From NCBI GenBank assembly GCA_013822735.1, contig PNKZ01000027.1, positions 17,419 to 81,418 of the forward strand: 64,000 bases of DNA, in the 5' to 3' direction. Position 1 is the stretch's first letter. The number at the start of each line of letters is the position of its first letter. This stretch comes from Pirellula sp. (GTDB lineage: Bacteria > Planctomycetota > Planctomycetia > Pirellulales > PNKZ01). The notes under the pieces are model-generated. The model saw only the letters and a list, made by a program, of their open reading frames with translations, did no database searches and was not told the origin of the DNA. The position numbers and the translations under genes are program-made. This document shows positions 26,447 to 34,612 of the stretch, piece after piece.

Positions 26447-28666
26447 CTACTTCGTGTTCGCTTCCGGCTTGAAGACGCAGAGCGCCAACGGCGGCAGCAC
26501 GACTTCAATCGAATACGGCCGACCGTGCCACGGGATGCTTTCTGCGTGTACGCCCGGGCCGTTGCCGATGTTGGAGCCGCCGTAGTAGGTCGAATCGCTG
26601 TTGAGCACTTCTTGGTAGAAGCCCGGCCGTGAAACGCCGATGCGATGTCGCGTCCGCGGCACCGGCGTGAAGTTGCACGCCGTCAGCAGGAAGTCGTCCG
26701 CATTCTTTCCTTTGCGGAGGAACGCGAGCACGCTCTCTTCCCAGTTGTGGCAATCCACCCACTCGAAGCCGCGGTGATCGAAATCCAGTTCGTGCAGCGC
26801 CGGTTCGGCGCACAAGAGCTTGTTCAAGTCGGCCACGTAGCGTTGCAACCCTCGGTGCGAATCCCACTCCAGCAAGTGCCATTGCAGGCTGCTGTCGTAG
26901 TTCCACTCGTTCCACTGGCCGAACTCGCTTCCCATGAAGGTGAGCTTCTTGCCGGGATGCGTCCACATGTAGCCGAAGAGCAGCCGCATGTTGGCAAACT
27001 TCTGCCATAGGTCGCCCGGCACCTGGTCCATCAGCGAACCCTTGCCGTGCACCACTTCGTCGTGCGAAAGCGGCAACACGAAGTTTTCAGTGAACGCGTA
27101 GATCAAGCTGAACGTGAGTTCGTCGTGGTGATACTTCCGATGGATCGACTCGTGCCGCATGTAGCTGCGGGTGTCGTTCATCCAGCCCATGTTCCACTTC
27201 AGGCTGAACCCGAGTCCGCCGATGTACGTGGGCCGCGAAACGTTCGGCCAGGCCGTCGATTCTTCGGCGATCGAAAGCGTACCCGGAAATTGCGTGTGCG
27301 TCTGAACGTTGAGCTCGCGGAGGAAGTCGAGCGCTTCGAGGTTCTCGCGTCCGCCGAAGCAGTTGGGTTCCCAATCGCCCGCCTCACGGCTGTAGTCGAG
27401 GTAAATCATCGACGCCACGGCGTCGACGCGAATGCCGTCGATGTGGTACTTGTCCATCCAGAACAGCGCGTTCGACACGAGGAAGTTGCGGACTTCGTGA
27501 CGCCCGTAGTTGAAGATGAGCGTCCCCCAGTCGCGATGCTCCCCCTTGCGCGGGTCGGCATGTTCGTAGAGGTTCGTGCCGTCGAAGTAGGCCAGGCCGT
27601 GCCCGTCTTTCGGAAAGTGGGCCGGGACCCAGTCGAGCACCACGCCGATGCCGTTTTGGTGCGCGTAGTCCACGAAGTACATGAATTCTTCGGGCGAGCC
27701 GTAGCGCGCGGTCGGGGCGTAATAGCCGACCTGCTGGTAGCCCCAGCTTCCGGAGAACGGATGCTCGCTCACCGGCATGAGCTCGATGTGCGTATAGCCC
27801 ATCTCTTTGACGTAGTCGATCAGATCGTGCGCGAGTTCACGATAGGTAAGCCAACGATCCGGATTGTCGCCGGGGCGCTTCCAGCTGCCGAGATGCACTT
27901 CGTAAAACGACATCGGCGCGTCGAGGCCGTTTTTCTTGATGCGCTCGCCGAGCCAGTTGCCGTCGTTCCATTGATACTTCGTCAGGTCGACGACCTTCGA
28001 CGCCGTCTTCGGCGGACATTCCGAGCCGAAGCCGTAAGGGTCGATTTTTTCGGCGGTGAACGCGCCGTTCTTTACTTTGTATTTGTAGAGCGTGCCGTCG
28101 GGCAGACCCGGCACGAAGAGTTCCCAGAAGCCGCTGGGAATATGCTTGCGCATCGGGTGGCGACGGTCGTCCCACTTATTGAAGTCGCCGATCACGCTGA
28201 CGCTCGTCGCGTTGGGCGCCCACAGCGCGAAGTTCACGCCGCGCACACCGTCGACCGTGCGAACCTGGGCCCCGAGCTTTTCGTAGCTCTGCCAATGGGT
28301 TCCTTCCCCGAGCAGGTAAAGGTCGTAGTCGCTCAGTAAGGAAGAAAACGCATAGGGGTCGTGCATAGTTGTCCGCTCACCTCGTTCGGATGCCATTTGC
28401 AAGCGATAGGCGGGAGCCTTGCCCGACGAATCGAGCGGGCAGATCGCCTCATACAAACCGGAGGGGTGAATACGTCGCATGGCGTGCGATTCACCCTGCG
28501 CATCGTCGAGAACCCAAGCCCGCTGCGATTGGGGCAAAAACGCCCGTACCGCCACGGCCTTCCGACCATCGTGTTCCACGATGTGCGGGCCCAGCAGTCT
28601 GCGGGGGTCTTCGAGTCGTCCTTCGACGAGGCGTCCAATCGTTTCCAACGAAGTCTGAGTTCGCAC
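26447..28666 (-). CDS. glgB: 1,4-alpha-glucan branching enzyme
   Basis: 739 residues, the usual size. It adds alpha-1,6 branches to glycogen. Order of domains: extra N-terminal domain, CBM48 (FALWAPNATSVSVIGDFNKW), the GH13 barrel and the C-terminal all-beta domain. Catalytic motifs: nucleophile Asp in DGIRVDAVASM, acid/base Glu in SIAEESTAWP and transition-state Asp in LPLSHDEVVHGKGS. The start at 28666 gives the normal N-terminus RRLLGPHIVEHDG. No other glycogen gene is adjacent. Confidence 0.97.
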   Translation of the reverse strand: MRTQTSLETIGRLVEGRLEDPRRLLGPHIVEHDGRKAVAVRAFLPQSQRAWVLDDAQGESHAMRRIHPSGLYEAICPLDSSGKAPAYRLQMASERGERTTMHDPYAFSSLLSDYDLYLLGEGTHWQSYEKLGAQVRTVDGVRGVNFALWAPNATSVSVIGDFNKWDDRRHPMRKHIPSGFWELFVPGLPDGTLYKYKVKNGAFTAEKIDPYGFGSECPPKTASKVVDLTKYQWNDGNWLGERIKKNGLDAPMSFYEVHLGSWKRPGDNPDRWLTYRELAHDLIDYVKEMGYTHIELMPVSEHPFSGSWGYQQVGYYAPTARYGSPEEFMYFVDYAHQNGIGVVLDWVPAHFPKDGHGLAYFDGTNLYEHADPRKGEHRDWGTLIFNYGRHEVRNFLVSNALFWMDKYHIDGIRVDAVASMIYLDYSREAGDWEPNCFGGRENLEALDFLRELNVQTHTQFPGTLSIAEESTAWPNVSRPTYIGGLGFSLKWNMGWMNDTRSYMRHESIHRKYHHDELTFSLIYAFTENFVLPLSHDEVVHGKGSLMDQVPGDLWQKFANMRLLFGYMWTHPGKKLTFMGSEFGQWNEWNYDSSLQWHLLEWDSHRGLQRYVADLNKLLCAEPALHELDFDHRGFEWVDCHNWEESVLAFLRKGKNADDFLLTACNFTPVPRTRHRIGVSRPGFYQEVLNSDSTYYGGSNIGNGPGVHAESIPWHGRPYSIEVVLPPLALCVFKPEANTK

Positions 28667-28872
28667 GCGCGTTCCTTCGGCTTGCAGCTGCTGATTGTGC
28701 TTGTGGTAACTAGGGGCGTCTAGGAGGCAGGCGGGGTTTCTACGCTCTTTTCGGGTAATACGCCGCCTAACGTGACCTTTTACGCCCCGGTACCGGCTGT
28801 ATCGGGCTGCGGGAAGTTACTCGATTTCGACGTAAAACCGCACCTGGCTCCAGCCATTTCCGGCCCCTGACG

Positions 28873-29085
28873 CGTTTGTAGGAAACGCCCTCTGCGGCGT
28901 TCCGTCCGCTGTCGAATGACCAATGACCAAGCACCAAATTCCAAACAAGGAACAAATTTTAATGTTCAAATCATGTTGCGACGGACATTCCGTCATTCGT
29001 GCTTCGTATTTGTTTGGAATTTGATGCTTGGAATTTGATTATTCCGCCATGTTCGGAACGCCACGGAGGGCGTTTCCTACAGACG
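28873..29085. repeat. Nested imperfect palindrome (MITE- or REP-like)
   Basis: Outer arms at 28873-28904 and 29054-29085 are inverted copies matching at 29 of 32 positions. Inner arms at 28931-28948 and 29010-29027 match at 17 of 18. The inner part is AT-rich (TTTGGAATTTG-type words), unlike the flanks. It sits in the gap between glgB and the RNase H-like gene, neither of which it enters. The whole gap 28667-29099 holds no gene. Confidence 0.8.
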
Positions 29086-29099
29086 TTGTTACATATTCT

Positions 29100-29720
29100 T
29101 CAATTCACCCAACTGGAGCTCCCGATCGGCGAGCCGATCGACCCGCAGGAGAGAGCCAGCCCGTCTGCGCGGTCGCGCAATCTGCGTCGCATCCGATGCC
29201 AGGAGTTCTTCCAACGCTGCGTCGCTTGTGCGGTGGCATCGTTGTAGACGTCGGAATCGGTCGCAACTTCGGGCGTCGCCGTATCGGGCGTAGTCGTGTC
29301 GGTATCGTTGCCGAGCGCATGAGCCTTATCGAAGCGGAACACGCGCCGCGTCTCCAGCTTGTGGAAGGCCAGGGCCCGATCAAGCCGCATCCACAGATCG
29401 CGGTTCTTAATTGGTACGAGCTCGCCGTACGACTCCCACATCCACCCGTGGCGGCGCCATTCGTCGAGTCCTTCGTTGAGCACGCGACGGACGGAGCGCG
29501 CGCCGGCGACCAGCGTCACTAGCGAAGGTTGATCGAGTGCTTCCAACGCCCGCACGACGGCCAACAGCTCGAGCCGTTCGCCGTGCAAGCCTTCTTCTTC
29601 GTCCGTTGCCGTGAGTTCCGCCGATCCATCGGCCGCAGTCAGAGCGAATTTCCATTCGCCCCGTTCTTCTTCTTCCCGCGCTTCGCAGCGCAAGAAAAAG
29701 TGCGGTTGGGGGGAAATCAT
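29100..29720 (-). CDS. RNase HI-like protein lacking catalytic acids
   Basis: 206 residues. The region 47-120 aligns with RNase HI: GERLELLAVVRALEAL corresponds to NRMELMAAIVALEAL, and DEWRRHGWMWES then LVPIKNRDLWMRLDRAL match the family's W-x-RGW and PVKNxDLWxxLD elements. The Asp of the first strand (TDGS) is absent (FFLRCEAREEEE), and the Asp of TDS is replaced (VAGARSVRRV, Gly73). Only the Glu (Glu51) is kept. A Thr/Asp-rich linker (140-157) and Arg-rich tail follow. RNA cleavage is unlikely; an RNA/DNA-binding role is possible. Confidence 0.65.
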   Translation of the reverse strand: MISPQPHFFLRCEAREEEERGEWKFALTAADGSAELTATDEEEGLHGERLELLAVVRALEALDQPSLVTLVAGARSVRRVLNEGLDEWRRHGWMWESYGELVPIKNRDLWMRLDRALAFHKLETRRVFRFDKAHALGNDTDTTTPDTATPEVATDSDVYNDATAQATQRWKNSWHRMRRRLRDRADGLALSCGSIGSPIGSSSWVN

Positions 29721-30049
29721 AATAAGTTCAGTTACTCTCTAAATCGCAGGGGTGGGATGACGGGCAGGGAGGGCGAACGTCCGAAAAGCGTCCGTTACAA
29801 TCGGACCCTGTGTCGCGTGTCGCACTCATCAAACGTCGCTACAACAATCAATTATTCACCACAGTTAGCTATCGGCAGACTCGCCCCGAACTTCGCAGCT
29901 TTGCCGGCTTACGCGACAAGTTTTTCTTCGCGCGCCGTCGCTGGTAAACTTTGAAGCGGATGTAACGACGATGCGCGATACGCGCGGAGACAAGCTCCGC
30001 GGCAATATGAACACTACTGACCCTTCACCCCCCTCACACCTTCTGAACC
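29721..30049 (+). other. Intergenic region without recognised features
   Basis: Short frames only, none with family likeness on either strand. It lies between two divergent genes, so it should contain both promoters, but I find no clear -35/-10 pair. Confidence 0.55.
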
Positions 30050-30634
30050 ATGTCCCAACGCCTCTTGATGCTTGTCGGCGACTACGTAGAAGACTACGAA
30101 GCGATGGTGCCGTATCAGATGCTGCTCATGGTCGGCCATCGCGTAGACACGGTTTGCCCCGACAAGAAAGCCGGCGATACCGTCGCCACGGCCATTCACG
30201 ATTTTGACGGCGCGCAGACCTATAGCGAAAAACGCGGCCACAACTTCCGGCTGACGTTCGACTTCGCGAACGTCAAGGAAAGCGACTACGACGGCCTCGT
30301 CATCCCCGGCGGCCGAGCGCCGGAATATCTCCGGCTCAATTCGCGCGTCATTGAAATCGTCCGGCACTTCGCGAATGCGCGCAAGCCGATCGCCGCGATT
30401 TGCCACGGCCCGCAAATTCTCGCCGCGGCCGGAGTGCTCCGCGATCGCACGGCGCAAGCCTACCCGGCCTTGAAGCCCGAACTCGGACTCTGCGGCTGCC
30501 GCTGGGCGGAACCCTCGGCAGGCCTCGACGACGCGACAGTCGACGGCAATCTCGTGACCGCCGCCGCGTGGCCGGCACATCCGGCGTGGATCCGCGAATT
30601 CTTGAAGGTGCTTGGTACCCCGATTGGCATGTGA
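30050..30634 (+). CDS. DJ-1/PfpI-family protein
   Basis: 194 residues of class I glutamine amidotransferase-like fold. The nucleophile elbow [13 protein letters not shown] has Cys118 and His119, and the N-terminal Glu14 (DYVEDYE) is the residue that tunes the Cys in this family. [13 protein letters not shown] is also typical. Members act as proteases, glyoxalases, deglycases or chaperones; the substrate here is not known. Four bases separate it from the next gene. Confidence 0.9.
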   Translation: MSQRLLMLVGDYVEDYEAMVPYQMLLMVGHRVDTVCPDKKAGDTVATAIHDFDGAQTYSEKRGHNFRLTFDFANVKESDYDGLVIPGGRAPEYLRLNSRVIEIVRHFANARKPIAAICHGPQILAAAGVLRDRTAQAYPALKPELGLCGCRWAEPSAGLDDATVDGNLVTAAAWPAHPAWIREFLKVLGTPIGM

Positions 30635-30637
30635 AGT

Positions 30638-31015
30638 ATGCCGGGATTTCCCCGTCGCGGATTCATAGTTGGGTTTTGTCTGCTTTCGTTATTTGCGATT
30701 GCTTGGACGAGCTACGCGCGCTACGGCTACCCCTACGACAATCTTGAATTCGATCGGGACACATGGATGAAGGAGGCCGGTCGTAGCAAGATCGGTGTGC
30801 GTTATCAGATGCTCGACGACCTTGTCGCGAACTATCTTCCCGTCGGGATGCGCAAAGCGGATGTCATGCAACTCCTTGGTGAGCCGACTGATGACTACGA
30901 AACCGAGTCGAATTGGACGATTCCGGTCTCACATGTGAGTGACGTTGAGCGTGTCGTGAGTGTGCATTTTGACGCCGATCAACGAATTCGCTTGGTCGCT
31001 CTGTACACGGAATGA
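30638..31015 (+). CDS. Membrane-anchored protein with SmpA/BamE-like domain
   Basis: 125 residues. An N-terminal hydrophobic segment (IVGFCLLSLFAIAWTSYA, about 9-27) is a signal anchor. The mature part contains LPVGMRKADVMQLLGEPTDD, the helix-turn-Gly-Pro element of SmpA/OmlA (BamE)-like domains, then beta strands ending VVSVHFDADQRIRLVALY. There is no lipobox Cys. Likely co-transcribed with the DJ-1-like gene. Role unknown. Confidence 0.7.
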   Translation: MPGFPRRGFIVGFCLLSLFAIAWTSYARYGYPYDNLEFDRDTWMKEAGRSKIGVRYQMLDDLVANYLPVGMRKADVMQLLGEPTDDYETESNWTIPVSHVSDVERVVSVHFDADQRIRLVALYTE

Positions 31016-31049
31016 ATGTACTCGTCGATGTCCGCGGTTTCCCTATTTA

Positions 31050-31072
31050 GCCCGCCGTCGGCGACGGCGGGC
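31050..31072. terminator. Hairpin between convergent genes
   Basis: A ten-base-pair GC stem (arms 31050-31059 and 31063-31072) with a three-base loop, between the stops of two convergent genes. The reverse strand continues TAAATAGGG, so no real T-run follows on either side; a bidirectional terminator is plausible but not sure. Confidence 0.45.
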
Positions 31073-31087
31073 ACTACCGTTCGCCGA

Positions 31088-31636
31088 CTACGGCTTCTTC
31101 ATCGGAATCGTAATCACAATCCCCGCCGCACGGTTCTCCGTGCTCTTGCGATTCGGCACGTGGCATTTGAGGCATTCGTTCGTCAGGCAGATCATGCCGA
31201 CGTACTGATAGACGCCGTCCGTCGTTTCGTCGTACGTCTCTTGGCCTTCGCTCAGCGCCTTCACCGCGTTGCGCTCGAACTCGTTCTGCGGCAAATGTGC
31301 CGTGTTCATCGCCTGCCCGTTGACGGCGAGCCAACGGACGCCGACGCCGCGACGGTCGGCAAGTTCGCGAAACACGTCCTTCATCGCGACGCCGGGAATC
31401 GGGAGCGCCTCGTCTTCGCGATAGTAATGGTGATGCACGGCATGGAGCGTCGCTTCGAAGGTTTCGTGCAACAGTTCCGCGCTTTGGCGCTGCGGATCCG
31501 TCGAGGGAACGTCGATCTTCGTTCCGACCGTGCAGACTTCGTCGCCGCCTTGGGATGATGGCTCACTGCCGATCGTTTCCCAAGTCAAGCCGGCGATCGT
31601 CAACGCGGCGCATAATGCCGCTAAAAAACATTTCAT
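31088..31636 (-). CDS. Exported mono-haem DUF3365-type protein
   Basis: 182 residues from the ATG at 31636, which begins a signal peptide (MKCFLAALCAALTIAGLTW). The frame is open upstream to 31786, but that part is not signal-like. A single haem c motif CLKCH (155-159) sits near the C-terminus, behind NTAHLPQNEFERNAVKAL. This matches the Tll0287-like/DUF3365 haem domain, often a redox or gas sensor module, here found alone. It should be periplasmic with covalently bound haem. Confidence 0.8.
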   Translation of the reverse strand: MKCFLAALCAALTIAGLTWETIGSEPSSQGGDEVCTVGTKIDVPSTDPQRQSAELLHETFEATLHAVHHHYYREDEALPIPGVAMKDVFRELADRRGVGVRWLAVNGQAMNTAHLPQNEFERNAVKALSEGQETYDETTDGVYQYVGMICLTNECLKCHVPNRKSTENRAAGIVITIPMKKP

Positions 31637-31902
31637 GGAGTAGACTCCGGCGGAGCGGGCTTGGGGCGAGGCGGGAGGGATGGTCGGCAATAGGCGCGCG
31701 GAAAACGTTCGTGTCGCAGAACGTTCTAGAAATGCTTCATCGGCCATTTCTTTTCGCAACCTAATACCCGCTATTTCCGACGTCAACGGCGTAGCGGGTC
31801 GTAAGAATGCCGATTGTCAGCTTCGCACAATCGTGTGCCGCCCGCGGTACGGACTTGAGCGGCGTCGCACGGCGCGCGGATGATCGCTCCATCAACTCAG
31901 CG

Positions 31903-31941
31903 GCGCAAAAAAACACCCAGGGACCGTTGTCCCTGGGTGTT
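31903..31941 (-). terminator. Rho-independent terminator
   Basis: On the reverse strand a 13-base-pair perfect stem (arms 31929-31941 and 31912-31924, loop of four) is followed by a run of T (complement of the A-run at 31907-31913). It lies 47 bases after the stop of the gene at 31988-32779. Confidence 0.85.
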
Positions 31942-31987
31942 CTGTTCTCTTAACTAGCAACTAGCTACCAACTACTAGCGACTTCTC

Positions 31988-32779
31988 TTAAGCGGCCATG
32001 GCGACCGTCTTGCGGCCCATCGGAATCACGGCCGGTTCGTCGTCTTCGATCGCCGGAGCTTCGCCGGTGATGCCCCAGATAAATTCTTCGACGATCCGCA
32101 GGTCGAGCGCCGTGGCGCTGTCGGCTTCCGGATGGAACTGCGTGCCGAAGGCAAACCAATCCGGGCGGATGCTTTCGATCGCTTCCACGACGCCGTCGGG
32201 GCAGCGGGCCGAGACGGTAAAGCCGGGAGCAATTTCATCGCACGACATGTGGTGCATGCTGTTGACGCGGATTTCACCTTCGCCGTAGACCCGTTCCATG
32301 ATCGTGCCTTTGATTACTTCCAAGGCGTGACGATGGTTCACGTCGATCGGATCTTTGTGCGGCAGGCTCTTCGGCATATCTTCCGGAATGTGGAGGAACA
32401 GGTTGCCGCCTTGCGAAACGTTGAGCAATTGCATGCCGACGCCCACGCCGTAGAACGGCAAGCGACGATCGGCGACCATGCGGACAAGCTTGCGATCGAA
32501 CGTTTCGCGGCGAGCGTCCATTGGACGAACCGACGGGTGGAGCATGAAGCCGTCGCGACGCGGATCGAGATCGGCCCCGCCGACCATCATCACGCCGTCA
32601 AGCAAATCGAGCACGCGAGCCATGTCCTCGTCGTTCTCGAGAATCGGAATGATCACGGGCACGCCGCCCGCCTTCACGATCGCATCGTGATAGCCGGCGC
32701 AGAGGTAGCTCATCGCCGGGCCGTCTTTACGAGCCGCGCGATAGTCCATGTTGATTCCGATGAGGGGCTTACGGTTCAT
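31988..32779 (-). CDS. Peptidase C26/PuuD-like class I amidotransferase homologue lacking the nucleophilic cysteine
   Basis: 263 residues from the ATG at 32779, behind AGGAG; the frame is open further upstream to 32974 but that part is not conserved. Family features of gamma-glutamyl-GABA hydrolases: PLIGINMDYR, GGVPVIIP, DGVMMVGGADLDP, RDxxE-like RETFDRKLVR, MQLLNVSQGGNLFLHI, and FGTQFHPEAD with His216 and Glu218 of the triad. The nucleophile elbow, normally GICRGMQ, reads GVGVGMQ (111-117), so Cys is replaced by Gly113. Hydrolase activity is therefore unlikely by the usual mechanism. A good terminator follows. A sensing, binding or chaperone role is possible. Confidence 0.85.
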   Translation of the reverse strand: MNRKPLIGINMDYRAARKDGPAMSYLCAGYHDAIVKAGGVPVIIPILENDEDMARVLDLLDGVMMVGGADLDPRRDGFMLHPSVRPMDARRETFDRKLVRMVADRRLPFYGVGVGMQLLNVSQGGNLFLHIPEDMPKSLPHKDPIDVNHRHALEVIKGTIMERVYGEGEIRVNSMHHMSCDEIAPGFTVSARCPDGVVEAIESIRPDWFAFGTQFHPEADSATALDLRIVEEFIWGITGEAPAIEDDEPAVIPMGRKTVAMAA

Positions 32780-33412
32780 CTTCACACTCCTGTGGGCGAC
32801 ACATCCTGTGTCTGGGGCGATCGAGCAGAATGCGCGACCGCAGAAACACGTCCTGGAGTACGAGGCCGGACCGTACAGCTGCGCTGCGGGAACCAAACGG
32901 AGGAGGCGGAAGAATTTCCGAAGCGAACGGGGAAGAGCATCCAACCATTCGCGCCCGCGTCGGAGAGCCGACAAGAGCGACGAAGCGAGGGCAGGCTCGG
33001 AAGCCGGCTGCTACGTCGAAGGCGCGAAGTATTAGTCATATGCGTCGTCCCTAACGCCGCATCGATCGCGTAGGGCTCATCCCGAGCCGAACGACCGATG
33101 CCTCATCCGGTTGCTTGCCGCAGCGAGCCGCCGGAACGATATCCCTATCGATTGACCTCGCACTTGCGAACCTCGGACAATTGTCCTCGGGGAAGGCTCG
33201 CTTGGGCGATGGGTCGAGTTATAGACGTGTCCAGATCATTTACAAGCAATTCGCTCATCTTGCGGTTTGCATGAGTGCTTGCACACGGTTTAGTGCTGGC
33301 GCCGGCATGCCGGCATGGGGTGCCGGCTAGACGACCCGCGAAAAAGCGGCTAATTTCAACGGTTTGCCGGGCTCGTGCCGCGGCGATTAGTTGGGCAAGC
33401 GAAGAGACCATC
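32780..33412 (+). other. Long divergent intergenic region
   Basis: No convincing gene on either strand. It separates the amidotransferase-like gene (reverse) from the OleA-like gene (forward). A weak promoter-like pair TTGACC (33152-33157) and GACAAT (33176-33181), 18 bases apart, could serve the forward gene with a leader of about 230 bases. GC-rich palindromic words (GCCGGCATGCCGGC) occur near 33301. Confidence 0.4.
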
Positions 33413-34612
33413 ATGCGTGTCCGTTACGAAAACGTTTGCCTCGAAGCATTCGGCTACGATTTGCCGAGCGAAATCGTCACGACCGACGAACTCGAACGAC
33501 GCTTGGAGCCGCTCTACAAGCGCTTGCGCCTGCCCAACGGCCGACTGGAATTGATGACCGGCATTCGCGAGCGCCGCTTCTTTCCGGCCGACATGCCCCC
33601 TAGCGAAGCGAGCATTCGCAGCGGCGAGCGCGCGATACAAGCCGCAGGGATCGATCGCGCGCAAATCGGCGCGCTGATCCACGGCAGCGTGTGCCGCGAC
33701 TTTATCGAACCGGCGACGGCGTGCGGAGTGCATCGTGAGCTCGGGCTCGCACATGAGTGCGTGATCTACGACGTGTCGAACGCCTGCTTGGGTTTACTCA
33801 ACGGCATTCTCCAAGCGGCCGACCTAATCGAACTGGGCCGTATCGACGCGGCACTCGTCGTCGGCACGGAGAACGGCCGGCACTTGGTGGAGAATACGGT
33901 CGAAAGTCTCAACGCCGCGACCACACTGACACGCGACACAATTAAGCTTTCGATCGCCTCGCTGACCATTGGCGCCGCGAGCGCCGCGGTACTGCTTACG
34001 AATCGCAAGATCAGCAAGACGCAGAACCGACTGCTCGGCGGCGCCGTATGGGCCGACACCGCGCACCATGAACTCTGCCGCAGCGGCCGCGATGAAGCCC
34101 GGGCCGACGGCGTGCGCCCGCTCATGACGACCGACAGTGAAGCCTTGCTGCTCGGCGGAGTTTCCGCGGCCGAAGCGGCTTACGGACGTTTCCTAGCGAC
34201 CATGGACTGGACGCCGGGCGATTTGAACAAGACCGTTTGCCATCAAGTCGGCGTGGCCCACAAGAAACTCATCTTCCAAAAGCTCGGACTCGATCCGGCG
34301 ATGGATTTCAGCACGTTTGAATTCTTAGGCAACACCGGCTCGGCCGCACTGCCGATTACCGCGGCGCTCGGCGCGGAGCACGGCCATCTGCAGGCCGGCG
34401 ACCGCACTGCGTTCCTCGGCATCGGGTCGGGCATCAACGTCGTGATGCTCGGCGTCGAGTGGCAACCGACGCCCGTCGGCGGCAACGCGGCTGCGGAGTC
34501 GCCGGAATCGCTACAGTCGGCCGATTCCGCGCTATCGCCGGTCGCGGCGGGCATCGTTCAAAGGGTCGGACCTCTTGTAAGTCCGGGAGCCGCTGCCAAG
34601 AATCCAGTATGA
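33413..34612 (+). CDS. OleA-like thiolase / 3-oxoacyl-ACP synthase III homologue
   Basis: 399 residues from the ATG at 33413 (frame open upstream to 33275). Thiolase-fold triad: Cys125 (VSNACLGLLNG), His277 (CHQVGVAHK) and Asn307 (GNTGSAALP). The segment HGSVCRDFIEPATA places Glu99 exactly 26 residues before the Cys, as the condensing Glu117/Cys143 pair of OleA, and LGIGSGIN is also OleA-like. OleA joins two acyl-CoAs head to head in olefin/beta-lactone synthesis. No oleB, oleC or oleD is near. A 60-residue Ala/Ser/Pro tail follows the conserved domain. The stop overlaps the nadE start (ATGA). Confidence 0.8.
   Translation: MRVRYENVCLEAFGYDLPSEIVTTDELERRLEPLYKRLRLPNGRLELMTGIRERRFFPADMPPSEASIRSGERAIQAAGIDRAQIGALIHGSVCRDFIEPATACGVHRELGLAHECVIYDVSNACLGLLNGILQAADLIELGRIDAALVVGTENGRHLVENTVESLNAATTLTRDTIKLSIASLTIGAASAAVLLTNRKISKTQNRLLGGAVWADTAHHELCRSGRDEARADGVRPLMTTDSEALLLGGVSAAEAAYGRFLATMDWTPGDLNKTVCHQVGVAHKKLIFQKLGLDPAMDFSTFEFLGNTGSAALPITAALGAEHGHLQAGDRTAFLGIGSGINVVMLGVEWQPTPVGGNAAAESPESLQSADSALSPVAAGIVQRVGPLVSPGAAAKNPV

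Noticed and set aside
33290..33335. GC-rich palindromes as a terminator or operator
   Set aside because: No T-run, no stop nearby and only short GCCGGC-type words that are common by chance in this base composition.
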